Assembly: GCF_001578935.1 (NCBI RefSeq)
Contig: NZ_KQ969521.1
Coordinates: 62,001 to 126,000 of the forward strand
Length of the DNA stretch: 64,000 nt
Reading direction: 5' to 3'
DNA from: Streptococcus oralis
Lineage (GTDB): Bacteria; Bacillota; Bacilli; Lactobacillales; Streptococcaceae
The stretch's first letter is position 1. Every line of letters begins with the position of its first letter. The notes under the pieces were generated by a model. It saw nothing but the letters and a program-made list of their open reading frames with translations. It was not told the DNA's origin and did not search any database. A program made the position numbers and the translations under genes. Positions 51,199-60,289 of the stretch are shown one piece after another.

Positions 51199-51870
51199 AT
51201 GAATTTGAAAAAAAATACTGAATTAGTTTTTCAGCAAATAGCTGATGCTAGTCAAGAAGCCAACCGTGCTCTAGATGCTGTTTCAGTAATCGCAGTGACA
51301 AAGTATGTAGATGTACAAACAGCGGAAGCCTTGCTTCCGCTTGGTGTCCGTCACATAGGTGAAAATCGAGTCGATAAATTTTTAGAAAAATATCAGGCCT
51401 TGAAAGATTACCCAGTTACTTGGCATTTAATAGGAACACTACAGAGACGGAAAGTGAAAGAAGTAATCCCATATGTGGATTACTTTCATGCTTTAGACTC
51501 CTTAAAGTTAGCTCAGGAAATTCAAAAGAGAACAGATCATGTTATCAAGTGTTTCTTGCAGGTCAATATTTCTGGGGAAGAAAGCAAGCATGGGTTTTCA
51601 AAAGAAGAATTGCTAGAACTTTTGCCAGAATTGGCTAAGTTAGATCAGATTGAGTATGTTGGTTTAATGACCATGGCTCCTTTTGAGGCAGACAGTGATG
51701 AATTGAAAGAAATTTTCAAGGATACGCAGGCTCTGCAAGCAGAAATTAGAGAAGAACAAATCCCTAATATGCCGATGACAGAGCTAAGCATGGGAATGAG
51801 TCGTGATTTTAAAGAAGCGATTCAGTTCGGCTCAACCTTTGTTCGAATCGGTACAGCATTTTTTAAATAG
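51199..51870 (+). CDS. ylmE: YggS/YlmE family PLP homeostasis protein
   Basis: 223 residues, a single-domain PLP-binding barrel. The PLP lysine is in VIAVTKYVD, then GENRVDKFLEKY, WHLIGTLQRRK and MSMGMSRDFKEAI, all family markers. It buffers pyridoxal phosphate rather than catalysing a known reaction. It starts 3 bases after the ftsZ stop without a good ribosome site, so translation probably depends on ftsZ. Its place in the division cluster is conserved in Gram-positives. Confidence 0.95.
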   Translation: MNLKKNTELVFQQIADASQEANRALDAVSVIAVTKYVDVQTAEALLPLGVRHIGENRVDKFLEKYQALKDYPVTWHLIGTLQRRKVKEVIPYVDYFHALDSLKLAQEIQKRTDHVIKCFLQVNISGEESKHGFSKEELLELLPELAKLDQIEYVGLMTMAPFEADSDELKEIFKDTQALQAEIREEQIPNMPMTELSMGMSRDFKEAIQFGSTFVRIGTAFFK

Positions 51871-51879
51871 GAGAGAGCT

Positions 51880-52410
51880 ATGTCTTTAAAAGATAGATTC
51901 GATAAATTTATAGATTATTTTACAGAAGACGGAGAAGAAACGACTAACTACCAGACTCAACAAGAGGAAACAGTTAGCCCAGCCATCTCATCTTCTAAAG
52001 AATTACCAGCACCTGCTCAGTCAGGATCAGCAAAAGATGCAAACATTACTCGTCTTCATGCGCGTCAGCAAGAATTGGCAATGCAAAGCCATCGTTCAGA
52101 TGAGAAAGTGACAATTGATGTTCGCTATCCAAGAAAATACGAAGATGCAACGGAAATTGTAGATTTGTTGGCTGGAAATGAAAGTATTTTGATTGACTTC
52201 CAATATATGACAGAGGTACAAGCCCGTCGTTGCCTTGATTACTTGGATGGAGCACGTCATGTCTTGGCTGGGAATATGAGAAAAGTTGCGAGTACGATGT
52301 ATCTATTGACTCCTGTCAACGTTATCGTGAATATTGAAGATATCAAGCTTCCAGATGAATCACAAAGCGCTGAGTTTGGTTTTGATATTAAACGAAATAG
52401 AGCAAGATAA
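51880..52410 (+). CDS. sepF: Cell division protein SepF
   Basis: 176 residues. An N-terminal amphipathic membrane helix ([13 protein letters not shown]), an acidic disordered linker, and the C-terminal SepF domain from about 75 ([46 protein letters not shown]). It polymerises into rings that bundle FtsZ and support septum formation. AGGAGAGA precedes the start. The stop overlaps the ylmG start by one base (TAATG). Confidence 0.95.
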   Translation: MSLKDRFDKFIDYFTEDGEETTNYQTQQEETVSPAISSSKELPAPAQSGSAKDANITRLHARQQELAMQSHRSDEKVTIDVRYPRKYEDATEIVDLLAGNESILIDFQYMTEVQARRCLDYLDGARHVLAGNMRKVASTMYLLTPVNVIVNIEDIKLPDESQSAEFGFDIKRNRAR

Positions 52411-52670
52411 TGATTTTCTTAATTCGTTTAATCCAAAATGCGGTTAGCATTTATTCCATCATTCTCGTTGCATTTGCTCTTCTTTCATGGTTTCCAAATG
52501 CCTATGAAAGCCAGCTAGGTCGCCTAGTTATCAGACTTGCTCGCCCAGTTATTGAGCCCCTTCGTAAGCTCAATCTACAATTTGCTGGTCTTGATTTTAC
52601 GGTTTGGGCAGCGCTGATTCTGATCCAGTTTGTTGGAAATCTCTTAACACGACTAGTCCTATTACTATGA
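52410..52670 (+). CDS. ylmG: YggT family membrane protein YlmG
   Basis: 86 residues with two membrane helices (LIQNAVSIYSIILVAFALLSWF and DFTVWAALILIQFVGNLLTRLVLLL), standard YggT/YlmG layout with the RPVIEPLRKL loop between them. It influences chromosome segregation and septum organisation in related bacteria. It overlaps both neighbours (TAATG with sepF, ATGA with ylmH). Confidence 0.92.
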   Translation: MIFLIRLIQNAVSIYSIILVAFALLSWFPNAYESQLGRLVIRLARPVIEPLRKLNLQFAGLDFTVWAALILIQFVGNLLTRLVLLL

Positions 52671-53458
52671 CAGCAAATCGAGCTATTTATCAGCATTTTT
52701 CCCAAGATGATATTCCCTTTATTGATAAGGGATTAGAGTGGATCAAGCGGGTAGAAGATACATATGCGCCGGTACTTACTCCTTTTATCAATCCCCATCA
52801 GGAACAGATCTTGAGGGTGCTAGCTGGAACATATGGACTGGCTTGCCAAAGTAGTGGTGATTTTCTTCCGACAGAGTCGGTTCGAGTTCTTCTCTATCCA
52901 GATTACTTTGAACCGGAGATATCAGACTTTGAAATGACCTTGTTGGAAATTTGCTATCCGAGTAAGTTTGAACAACTGAGTCATGGAAAAATATTGGGAA
53001 CAATCATCAACCAACTAGGAATTGACCGTAAATTATTTGGTGATATCTTGGTAGATGAAAAGAGAGCACAGATTTTTGTCAATCGTGATTTCATTCCTCT
53101 TTTTCAGGATGGAATAAGAAAGATTGGCAGACTTCCTGTATCGCTGGAGGAACGTCCTTTTACCGATAGGATTTTGTCTAAAATTGATTATAGAGAACGA
53201 GAAATTTTAATTTCGAGTTTTCGATTGGATGCCCTCTTATCAAGTGCCTTGAAATTATCTAGAAACCAAGCTAGTCAGCTGATAGAGAAAAAATCTGTTC
53301 AGATAAACTATCACCTGGTCGAAAAATCTGATTATCAGCTTGCAGTTGGTGATCTTATCAGTGTGAGAAAGTTTGGTCGTCTAAAAATTGTCAAAGACAA
53401 TGGACAGACAAAGAAAAACAAGATAAAATTAAGCATTCAATTATTATTAAGTAAGTGA
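52667..53458 (+). CDS. ylmH: S4-domain RNA-binding protein YlmH
   Basis: 263 residues from the ATG at 52667, in a 4-base ATGA overlap with ylmG; a frame opening 63 bases earlier lies within ylmG. A C-terminal S4 RNA-binding domain (LDALLSSALKLSRNQASQLIEKKSVQINY, VGDLISVRKFGRLKI) follows a split N-terminal domain. Homologues act on stalled 50S-peptidyl-tRNA complexes in ribosome rescue, and the gene belongs to the conserved division cluster. Confidence 0.93.
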   Translation: MTANRAIYQHFSQDDIPFIDKGLEWIKRVEDTYAPVLTPFINPHQEQILRVLAGTYGLACQSSGDFLPTESVRVLLYPDYFEPEISDFEMTLLEICYPSKFEQLSHGKILGTIINQLGIDRKLFGDILVDEKRAQIFVNRDFIPLFQDGIRKIGRLPVSLEERPFTDRILSKIDYREREILISSFRLDALLSSALKLSRNQASQLIEKKSVQINYHLVEKSDYQLAVGDLISVRKFGRLKIVKDNGQTKKNKIKLSIQLLLSK

Positions 53459-53466
53459 GGAAAAGT

Positions 53467-54261
53467 ATGCCAATTACATCGTTAGAAATTAAAGATAAAA
53501 CCTTTGGTACAAGATTTAGAGGTTTTGATCCAGAAGAAGTAGATGAATTTCTGGATATCGTTGTTCGTGACTACGAAGACTTGGTTCGTAGCAATCACGA
53601 CAAAGAGACACACATCAAGAGTTTGGAAGAACGTTTGTCTTACTTTGATGAGATGAAGGATTCCTTGAGTCAGTCAGTTTTAATTGCTCAAGATACTGCA
53701 GAGCGTGTTAAACAAGCTGCTCAAGAACGTTCAAACAATATTATTCAACAAGCTGAACAAGACGCTCAGCGTTTGCTAGAAGAAGCAAAATACAAGGCAA
53801 ATGAAATTCTCCGTCAGGCAACAGATAACGCTAAGAAAGTGGCTGTTGAGACAGAAGAGTTGAAGAACAAGAGTCGTGTATTCCATCAACGCCTCAAGTC
53901 TACGATTGAAAGTCAATTGGCTATTGTTGAGTCATCAGACTGGGAGGACATTCTTCGCCCAACAGCAACGTATCTTCAAACAAGCGATGAAGCCTTTAAA
54001 GAAGTGGTGGGTGAAGTTCTTGGTGAAACTGTATCTTTACAACCAGAGGAAGAGTCTATTGATATGACTCGTCAATTCACACCAGAAGAGGTTGCTGAAT
54101 TGCAAGCTCGTATCGAGGCTGGCAACAAAGAATTAGCAGAGTTTGAAGCTCAACAGAAACAACATACAGATGAAAGTGAACAACATAAAGAGTCAGTTGA
54201 CGTAGAAACTACTGCAACAACTGAGAAAGATGCAAACAAAGAATCTGTTCTTATCCTATAA
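53467..54261 (+). CDS. divIVA: Cell division/polarity protein DivIVA
   Basis: 264 residues from the ATG at 53467, after GTGAGGAAAAG. The N-terminal lipid-binding domain (MPITSLEIKDKTFGTRFRGFDPEEVDEFLDIVVRDYE) is strictly of DivIVA type, followed by long coiled coils (about 30-150) and an acidic Gln/Glu/Thr-rich tail. It marks curved septal membrane and interacts with the division machinery. It ends the ftsA cluster; no terminator intervenes before the T-box leader. Confidence 0.96.
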   Translation: MPITSLEIKDKTFGTRFRGFDPEEVDEFLDIVVRDYEDLVRSNHDKETHIKSLEERLSYFDEMKDSLSQSVLIAQDTAERVKQAAQERSNNIIQQAEQDAQRLLEEAKYKANEILRQATDNAKKVAVETEELKNKSRVFHQRLKSTIESQLAIVESSDWEDILRPTATYLQTSDEAFKEVVGEVLGETVSLQPEEESIDMTRQFTPEEVAELQARIEAGNKELAEFEAQQKQHTDESEQHKESVDVETTATTEKDANKESVLIL

Positions 54262-54264
54262 AAA

Positions 54265-54490
54265 ATGTGAGAACAAGATCCAACCAACTATATTTTCAGC
54301 GAGCGGGAGATGGTGAGAGTCCCGCAATCCCTAGTGGTTAGATTATCCTCTCAATAAATCCAGTATGAAAGTAGTAAGACTGGACGTTCCCCACGTTACG
54401 GGAAAAGAGGAAAAGAGACGCTGTCTTTTTTCGAACAAAGGTGGTACCACGATTTTCGTCCTTTTTGCGAATCGTGGTTTTTATTTTGTC
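54265..54490 (+). promoter_or_regulatory. T-box leader controlling ileS
   Basis: Contains the canonical T-box AAAGGTGGTACCACG (54440-54454), followed by a terminator (CCACGATT / AATCGTGG, then TTTTTATTTT), with a structured stem I region upstream. An ATC in GATTATCCTCTC is a plausible Ile specifier. Uncharged tRNA-Ile would stabilise the antiterminator and switch ileS on. Confidence 0.9.
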
Positions 54491-54512
54491 ATTTTAAATT
54501 AAAGGAGTAACA

Positions 54513-57305
54513 ATGAAACTTAAAGAAACCCTCAATCTAGGGAAAACAGACTTTCCTATGCGTGCAGGACTTCCTACCAAAGAGCCACTCTGGCAAAAGG
54601 AATGGGAAGATGCAAAACTTTACCAACGCCGTCAAGAATTGAACCAAGGGAAACCGCATTTCACCTTGCACGATGGACCTCCATATGCAAACGGAAATAT
54701 CCACGTTGGACATGCCATGAACAAGATTTCAAAAGATATCATTGTTCGTTCTAAGTCTATGTCAGGATTTTACGCACCTTATATTCCAGGTTGGGATACA
54801 CATGGTCTGCCAATCGAGCAAGTTTTGGTAAAACAAGGTGTCAAACGTAAAGAAATGGACTTGGTTGAGTACTTGAAACTTTGCCGCGAGTATGCTCTTT
54901 CTCAAGTTGATAAACAACGAGAAGACTTTAAGCGTTTGGGTGTTTCTGGTGACTGGGAAAACCCTTATGTGACCTTGACTCCGGACTATGAAGCAGCTCA
55001 AATCCGTGTCTTTGGTGAAATGGCTAAAAAAGGCTATATCTACCGTGGTGCCAAGCCAGTTTACTGGTCATGGTCTTCTGAGTCAGCCCTTGCAGAAGCG
55101 GAAATTGAGTACCATGACTTGCTTTCTACATCTCTTTACTATGCCAACAAAGTAAAAGATGGCAAAGGAATTCTAGATACAGATACCTATATCGTTGTTT
55201 GGACCACTACTCCATTTACCATCACAGCTTCTCGTGGTTTGACAGTTGGAGCAGATATTGATTATGTATTGGTACAACCAGCTGGCGGATCTCGTAAGTT
55301 TGTGGTTGCTTCAGAATTGTTGAATAGTTTGTCTGAAAAATTTGGCTGGGCTGATGTGCAAGTCTTGGCGACCTACCGTGGTCAAGAATTGAACCAAATC
55401 GTGACAGCTCACCCATGGGATACAGCTGTAGATGAGTTGGTGATCCTCGGTGACCACGTTACGACTGACTCTGGTACTGGTATCGTCCATACAGCCCCTG
55501 GTTTTGGTGAGGACGACTACAATGTCGGTGTTGCTAATGGTCTTGAAGTTGCAGTCACTGTTGACGAACGTGGAATCATGATGGAAAATGCTGGTCCTGA
55601 TTTTGCAGGTCAGTTCTATGACAAGGTTGTTCCAACTGTTATCGAGAAACTTGGCAACCTCCTTCTTGCTCAAGAAGAAATCTCTCACTCATACCCATTT
55701 GACTGGCGTACGAAAAAACCAATTATCTGGCGTGCAGTACCACAATGGTTTGCCTCAGTTTCTAAATTCCGCCAAGAAATCTTGGATGAAATTGAAAAAG
55801 TGAAATTCCACTCAGAATGGGGGAAAGTGCGTCTTTACAATATGATTCGCGACCGTGGCGACTGGGTTATTTCTCGTCAACGTGCTTGGGGTGTTCCCCT
55901 TCCTATCTTCTATGCTGAAGATGGTACAGCGATCATGACAGCTGAAACGATTGAGCATGTAGCTCAACTCTTTGAGGAACACGGTTCTATCATCTGGTGG
56001 GAACGTGATGCTAAGGACCTCTTGCCAGAAGGATTTACGCATCCAGGTTCACCAAATGGCGAGTTCAAGAAAGAAACAGATATCATGGACGTATGGTTCG
56101 ACTCAGGTTCATCATGGAATGGAGTTGTGGTCAACCGTCCAGAACTCAAATACCCAGCTGACCTTTACCTTGAAGGTTCTGACCAGTACCGTGGTTGGTT
56201 CAACTCATCACTTATCACATCTGTCGCTAACCATGGCGTAGCGCCATACAAACAAATCTTGTCACAAGGTTTTGCCCTTGATGGTAAAGGTGAGAAGATG
56301 TCTAAATCTCTTGGAAATACCATTGCTCCAAGCGATGTTGAGAAACAATTTGGTGCTGAAATCTTGCGTCTCTGGGTAACAAGTGTTGACTCAAGCAATG
56401 ACGTGCGTATCTCTATGGATATCTTGAGCCAAGTCTCTGAAACTTACCGTAAGATTCGTAACACCCTTCGCTTCTTGATTGCCAATACATCTGACTTTAA
56501 CCCAGCTCAAGATACAGTGGCTTACGATGAGCTTCGTTCCGTTGATAAGTACATGACCCTTCGCTTTAACCAGCTTGTGAAGACCATTCGTGATGCCTAT
56601 GCTGACTTTGAATTCTTGACAATTTACAAGGCATTGGTGAACTTTATCAATGTTGATTTATCAGCTTTCTACCTTGATTTTGCGAAAGATGTTGTTTATA
56701 TCGAGGGTGCCAAATCACTGGAACGCCGTCAAATGCAAACAGTCTTCTATGACATCCTTGTCAAAATCACCAAACTCTTGACACCAATCCTTCCTCACAC
56801 TGCGGAAGAAATCTGGTCATATCTTGAGTTTGAAGCAGAAGAATTTGTTCAATTGTCAGAATTGCCAGAAGCAGAGTCATTTGCTAATCAAGAAGAAATC
56901 TTGGATACATGGTCAGCCTTCATGGACTTCCGTGGACAAGCTCAAAAAGCCTTGGAAGAAGCTCGTAATGCCAAAGTAATCGGTAAATCACTCGAAGCCC
57001 ACTTGACAGTTTATCCAAATGAACTGGTGAAAACTCTTCTTGGAGCAGTGGATAGCAATGTGGCTCAACTCTTGATCGTGTCAGAATTGACCATCGCTGA
57101 AGGTACAGCTCCAGAAGGTGCCGTTAGCTTCGAAGATGTAGCCTTTACAGTTAAACGCGCTGCAGGTGAAGTCTGTGACCGTTGCCGTCGTATCGATCCA
57201 ACTACTGCAGAACGTAGCTACCATGCAGTTATCTGTGACCACTGTGCAAGCATCGTAGAAGAAAACTTTGCAGATGCTGTCGCAGAAGGATTTGAAGCCA
57301 AATAA
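54513..57305 (+). CDS. ileS: Isoleucyl-tRNA synthetase
   Basis: 930 residues, the Gram-positive bacterial length. Class I: HIGH-type motif HVGH at 64-67, KMSKS at 595-599, editing domain around residues 195-390 ([29 protein letters not shown]), anticodon-binding domain, and a C-terminal zinc finger [24 protein letters not shown]. The start has AAAGGAG after the T-box terminator. It is controlled by tRNA-Ile charging. Confidence 0.98.
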   Translation: MKLKETLNLGKTDFPMRAGLPTKEPLWQKEWEDAKLYQRRQELNQGKPHFTLHDGPPYANGNIHVGHAMNKISKDIIVRSKSMSGFYAPYIPGWDTHGLPIEQVLVKQGVKRKEMDLVEYLKLCREYALSQVDKQREDFKRLGVSGDWENPYVTLTPDYEAAQIRVFGEMAKKGYIYRGAKPVYWSWSSESALAEAEIEYHDLLSTSLYYANKVKDGKGILDTDTYIVVWTTTPFTITASRGLTVGADIDYVLVQPAGGSRKFVVASELLNSLSEKFGWADVQVLATYRGQELNQIVTAHPWDTAVDELVILGDHVTTDSGTGIVHTAPGFGEDDYNVGVANGLEVAVTVDERGIMMENAGPDFAGQFYDKVVPTVIEKLGNLLLAQEEISHSYPFDWRTKKPIIWRAVPQWFASVSKFRQEILDEIEKVKFHSEWGKVRLYNMIRDRGDWVISRQRAWGVPLPIFYAEDGTAIMTAETIEHVAQLFEEHGSIIWWERDAKDLLPEGFTHPGSPNGEFKKETDIMDVWFDSGSSWNGVVVNRPELKYPADLYLEGSDQYRGWFNSSLITSVANHGVAPYKQILSQGFALDGKGEKMSKSLGNTIAPSDVEKQFGAEILRLWVTSVDSSNDVRISMDILSQVSETYRKIRNTLRFLIANTSDFNPAQDTVAYDELRSVDKYMTLRFNQLVKTIRDAYADFEFLTIYKALVNFINVDLSAFYLDFAKDVVYIEGAKSLERRQMQTVFYDILVKITKLLTPILPHTAEEIWSYLEFEAEEFVQLSELPEAESFANQEEILDTWSAFMDFRGQAQKALEEARNAKVIGKSLEAHLTVYPNELVKTLLGAVDSNVAQLLIVSELTIAEGTAPEGAVSFEDVAFTVKRAAGEVCDRCRRIDPTTAERSYHAVICDHCASIVEENFADAVAEGFEAK

Positions 57306-57488
57306 GTTAGATATCCATATTTGTTTATGTTGTCGTATTGTATTTTTAATGATATTGAGTGAATTATAAGGCTTAAAACTATTTGATACATCGATATTTA
57401 TTAAAAAATATATATTTGTCATAGAAGTATTTAATTTCTCACAGAATTGTGTTAGAATAGTAGTATAAAAAGTTTAAAGGAGATTATG

Positions 57489-57869
57489 ATGAAAACAAAT
57501 ACACTTGCTCGCGTAAATGCTATTTTTGGTCTTATTTCTGGTATTGTATTACTTTTGGCACCAGCTATTATGTTTATGATGGCGCTTGGAGCGGCTGCGG
57601 CAACTGAAGACGCAGATGTAACAGTTGGGACATTGACAGGGCTCTCAATTATTTTGTCATTGGTTAAAATTGCTGTTTTAGTATTGGGAATTGTGGCTAT
57701 TGTTTATTATAAAGATGATGAACGTGTTACGAATGCACCTTCTGTCTTGCTCATTGTAGGTGGTGCGGTTGGCTTGATTCCATTTTTAGGATGGGTAGGT
57801 GGAATTCTAACCATTATTGGTGGTTCACTCTACTTTGGAACATTGAAAAAATTTGTAATTGAAGAGTAG
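57489..57869 (+). CDS. Small multi-spanning membrane protein
   Basis: 126 residues from the second of two adjacent ATGs (57486 and 57489), which is better spaced from AAAGGAG. Four hydrophobic segments (NAIFGLISGIVLLLAPAIMFMMAL, GLSIILSLVKIAVLVLGIVAIVYY, APSVLLIVGGAVGLIPFLGWVGGILTIIGGSLY) and short charged loops. It resembles DUF4064-like streptococcal small membrane proteins, but the match is loose. An AT-rich 180-base region precedes it, with a possible TAGAAT -10 box near 57454. Confidence 0.7.
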   Translation: MKTNTLARVNAIFGLISGIVLLLAPAIMFMMALGAAAATEDADVTVGTLTGLSIILSLVKIAVLVLGIVAIVYYKDDERVTNAPSVLLIVGGAVGLIPFLGWVGGILTIIGGSLYFGTLKKFVIEE

Positions 57870-57937
57870 TAGTTTTCCAATTATTTTTTGGGGACTATTT
57901 CATCCTCTATCGAGAACAATTATGATAGTGTGATAAG

Positions 57938-57966
57938 GAGAAGACTGCTAAGCTCTTCTCTTTTTA
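57938..57966 (+). terminator. Terminator before gpmA
   Basis: GGAGAAGA / TCTTCTC stem followed by TTTTT. Confidence 0.82.
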
Positions 57967-58056
57967 GTCGATTTTGACTAGCTTTTTTGTGAAAAATTGT
58001 GTAAAATAGAATAGATAAACGAGGGGAACCTCGAAAATAAAAGGAGAATCCATCTA

Positions 58057-58749
58057 ATGGTAAAATTGGTTTTTGCTCGCCACGGTGAGTCTGAATGGAA
58101 CAAAGCTAACCTTTTCACTGGTTGGGCTGATGTTGATTTGTCTGAAAAAGGTACACAACAAGCGATCGACGCTGGTAAATTGATCAAAGAAGCTGGAATC
58201 GAATTTGACCAAGCTTACACTTCAGTCTTGAAACGTGCGATCAAAACAACAAACTTGGCTCTTGAAGCTTCTGACCAATTGTGGGTTCCAGTTGAAAAAT
58301 CATGGCGTTTGAACGAACGTCACTACGGTGGTTTGACTGGTAAAAATAAAGCTGAAGCTGCAGAACAATTTGGTGATGAGCAAGTCCACATCTGGCGTCG
58401 TTCATACGATGTATTGCCTCCAAACATGGATCGTGATGATGAGCATTCAGCTCACACAGACCGTCGTTACGCTTCACTTGACGACTCAGTTATCCCAGAT
58501 GCTGAAAACTTGAAAGTAACCTTGGAACGTGCCCTTCCATTCTGGGAAGACAAAATCGCTCCAGCACTTAAAGATGGTAAAAACGTATTCGTAGGAGCTC
58601 ACGGTAACTCAATCCGTGCTCTTGTAAAACACATCAAAGGTTTGTCAGATGACGAAATCATGGACGTGGAAATCCCTAACTTCCCACCATTGGTATTCGA
58701 ATTCGACGAAAAATTGAATGTTGTTTCTGAGTACTATCTTGGAAAATAA
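58057..58749 (+). CDS. gpmA: 2,3-bisphosphoglycerate-dependent phosphoglycerate mutase
   Basis: 230 residues. Glycolytic enzyme interconverting 3- and 2-phosphoglycerate. The phosphohistidine is H9 in ARHGESEWN, then [29 protein letters not shown], and the second active-site histidine in [18 protein letters not shown] precedes the start. Its even, biased codon choice fits a highly expressed gene. It is monocistronic, with terminators on both sides. Confidence 0.97.
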   Translation: MVKLVFARHGESEWNKANLFTGWADVDLSEKGTQQAIDAGKLIKEAGIEFDQAYTSVLKRAIKTTNLALEASDQLWVPVEKSWRLNERHYGGLTGKNKAEAAEQFGDEQVHIWRRSYDVLPPNMDRDDEHSAHTDRRYASLDDSVIPDAENLKVTLERALPFWEDKIAPALKDGKNVFVGAHGNSIRALVKHIKGLSDDEIMDVEIPNFPPLVFEFDEKLNVVSEYYLGK

Positions 58750-58761
58750 TCTATAAACAGA

Positions 58762-58788
58762 AAACCTAGGAAATTCCTAGGTTTTTTT
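58762..58788 (+). terminator. Terminator after gpmA
   Basis: Perfect AAACCTAGGAA / TTCCTAGGTTT stem followed by TTTTT. Confidence 0.92.
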
Positions 58789-58873
58789 GTATCTAAGTTA
58801 AAAAAGGCAATTTAGCTAATTGAAAAAGTATAAAATGAGAGGATATAGCTTATGCTGTAGTGGGTTGTATGAG

Positions 58874-59446
58874 TTAATCTTCTTTTGATTCGTAGCTCCA
58901 GTGTTCGTAGTTATAGGTTGATAAAATCATATCCGTGATTTCTTCCGGTTCTTCTTGCGCTCCCCCAGCAATCCAAAGAGAAATAATCCCTTCAATACTT
59001 GATAAGAAGATTTCCAAAGCATATTTGTGAGGAATTTGGAAGTTTTCTGATAAGAAATGACGAGTCGTTTCTTTTTGATTTTCATTTAGAAGAATGCTAC
59101 TTAGAAATTCACGAATTGCACCACGAAAGTCTATGTAATGACTTTGGGACAAGGCGTTGATGAGGCGTTCGTTCGAACGTAATATATAGAAATTGGCTAA
59201 CATACACTTTCTAAGCGATTTTCTTTCTTTTTCTAAAAAAATGTAGAGCTGGGAAATGATTTCACTTTTAAAACTGTCAATCATTTGATATTTGTCTTCA
59301 TAGTGTAGATAGAAAGTTCCCCTATTAATTCCTGCCCGTTTGCAGAGCTTACTAATTGATATATTTTCAAATTTCTCCTCTGATAGCAACTGAATCAAAG
59401 CTTCCTTGATGTCTTCTTTAGTAGTAGTTTTTCGTTTCTGAACCAT
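58874..59446 (-). CDS. TetR-family transcriptional regulator
   Basis: 190 residues. The N-terminal helix-turn-helix (TTKEDIKEALIQLLSEEKFENISISKLCKRAGINRGTFYLHYEDKYQMIDSF) is of TetR type, with a C-terminal helical ligand domain. It is divergent from the ABC/FtsX exporter, and two copies of its probable operator lie in the shared intergenic region, so it likely represses both. The ligand is unknown; it may be a toxic compound or peptide handled by the exporter. Confidence 0.9.
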   Translation of the reverse strand: MVQKRKTTTKEDIKEALIQLLSEEKFENISISKLCKRAGINRGTFYLHYEDKYQMIDSFKSEIISQLYIFLEKERKSLRKCMLANFYILRSNERLINALSQSHYIDFRGAIREFLSSILLNENQKETTRHFLSENFQIPHKYALEIFLSSIEGIISLWIAGGAQEEPEEITDMILSTYNYEHWSYESKED

Positions 59447-59463
59447 TTTCCTTCCTTCTTATT

Positions 59464-59484
59464 AAATCAACACTTTGTTGATTT
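59464..59484. promoter_or_regulatory. TetR operator copy 1
   Basis: AAATCAACACTTTGTTGATTT, an inverted repeat of ATCAACA around CTT, 18 bases upstream of the tetR start. It could repress tetR itself. Confidence 0.7.
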
Positions 59485-59491
59485 TTGATTA

Positions 59492-59520
59492 TTGCTTTTT
59501 GACTTAGCCCATTATATAAT
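59492..59520 (+). promoter_or_regulatory. Promoter of the ABC/FtsX exporter
   Basis: TTGCTT, 17-base spacer, TATAAT; flanked by the two operator copies. Confidence 0.7.
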
Positions 59521-59533
59521 ATTTGTGATTTAG

Positions 59534-59552
59534 AATCAACACTTTGTTTATT
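59534..59552. promoter_or_regulatory. TetR operator copy 2
   Basis: AATCAACACTTTGTTTATT, the same motif with one arm base changed, starting 14 bases after the -10 box, over or just past the transcription start. Confidence 0.65.
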
Positions 59553-59586
59553 TAATAAAGTGAGCTTTGAAAAGGAGATAAACGAT

Positions 59587-60288
59587 ATGGCTTATATTGA
59601 GATGAAACACAGCTACAAGCGTTACCAGGTTGGGGATACGGAGATTGTGGCTAATCGTGATGTGAATTTTGAAATTGAAAAGGGGGAGCTGGTTATTATC
59701 CTTGGTGCTTCAGGTGCCGGAAAATCAACCGTTCTCAATCTCCTAGGAGGTATGGATACCAATGATGAGGGGGAGATTTGGATTGATGGTGCCAATATTG
59801 CCAACTATAGTTCGCACCAACGAACAAACTATCGTCGTGAAGATGTAGGCTTTGTTTTTCAATTTTACAATCTGGTCTCCAATCTGACAGCCAAGGAAAA
59901 TGTGGAACTGGCTTCAGAAATCGTGACAGATGCCTTGGATCCAGAGCAAGTGCTCAAAGATGTAGGTCTGGCTCATCGCCTCAATAACTTTCCAGCCCAG
60001 CTTTCTGGAGGGGAGCAACAGCGAGTTTCCATTGCACGCGCTGTAGCCAAAAATCCTAAAATTCTCCTCTGTGATGAACCGACGGGTGCCTTGGATTACC
60101 AGACAGGGAAGCAAGTCTTGAAGATTCTCCAAGACATGTCTCGTCAAAAAGGAGCGACGGTGATTATCGTGACCCACAATGGCGCGCTAGCCCCTATTGC
60201 AGATCGGGTGATTCACATGCGCGATGCAACGGTTAAGAACATGACAATTAATGAGCATCCGCAGGATATCGATACATTGGAGTATTAG
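59587..60288 (+). CDS. ABC transporter ATP-binding protein (MacB/LolD type)
   Basis: 233 residues from the ATG at 59587, with AAAGGAG upstream; a GTG nine codons earlier includes that site. Walker [10 protein letters not shown], signature [14 protein letters not shown], Walker [13 protein letters not shown]-loop VTHN. This subclass powers FtsX-fold permeases, and the permease gene follows after one base. Confidence 0.93.
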   Translation: MAYIEMKHSYKRYQVGDTEIVANRDVNFEIEKGELVIILGASGAGKSTVLNLLGGMDTNDEGEIWIDGANIANYSSHQRTNYRREDVGFVFQFYNLVSNLTAKENVELASEIVTDALDPEQVLKDVGLAHRLNNFPAQLSGGEQQRVSIARAVAKNPKILLCDEPTGALDYQTGKQVLKILQDMSRQKGATVIIVTHNGALAPIADRVIHMRDATVKNMTINEHPQDIDTLEY

Positions 60289-60289
60289 C

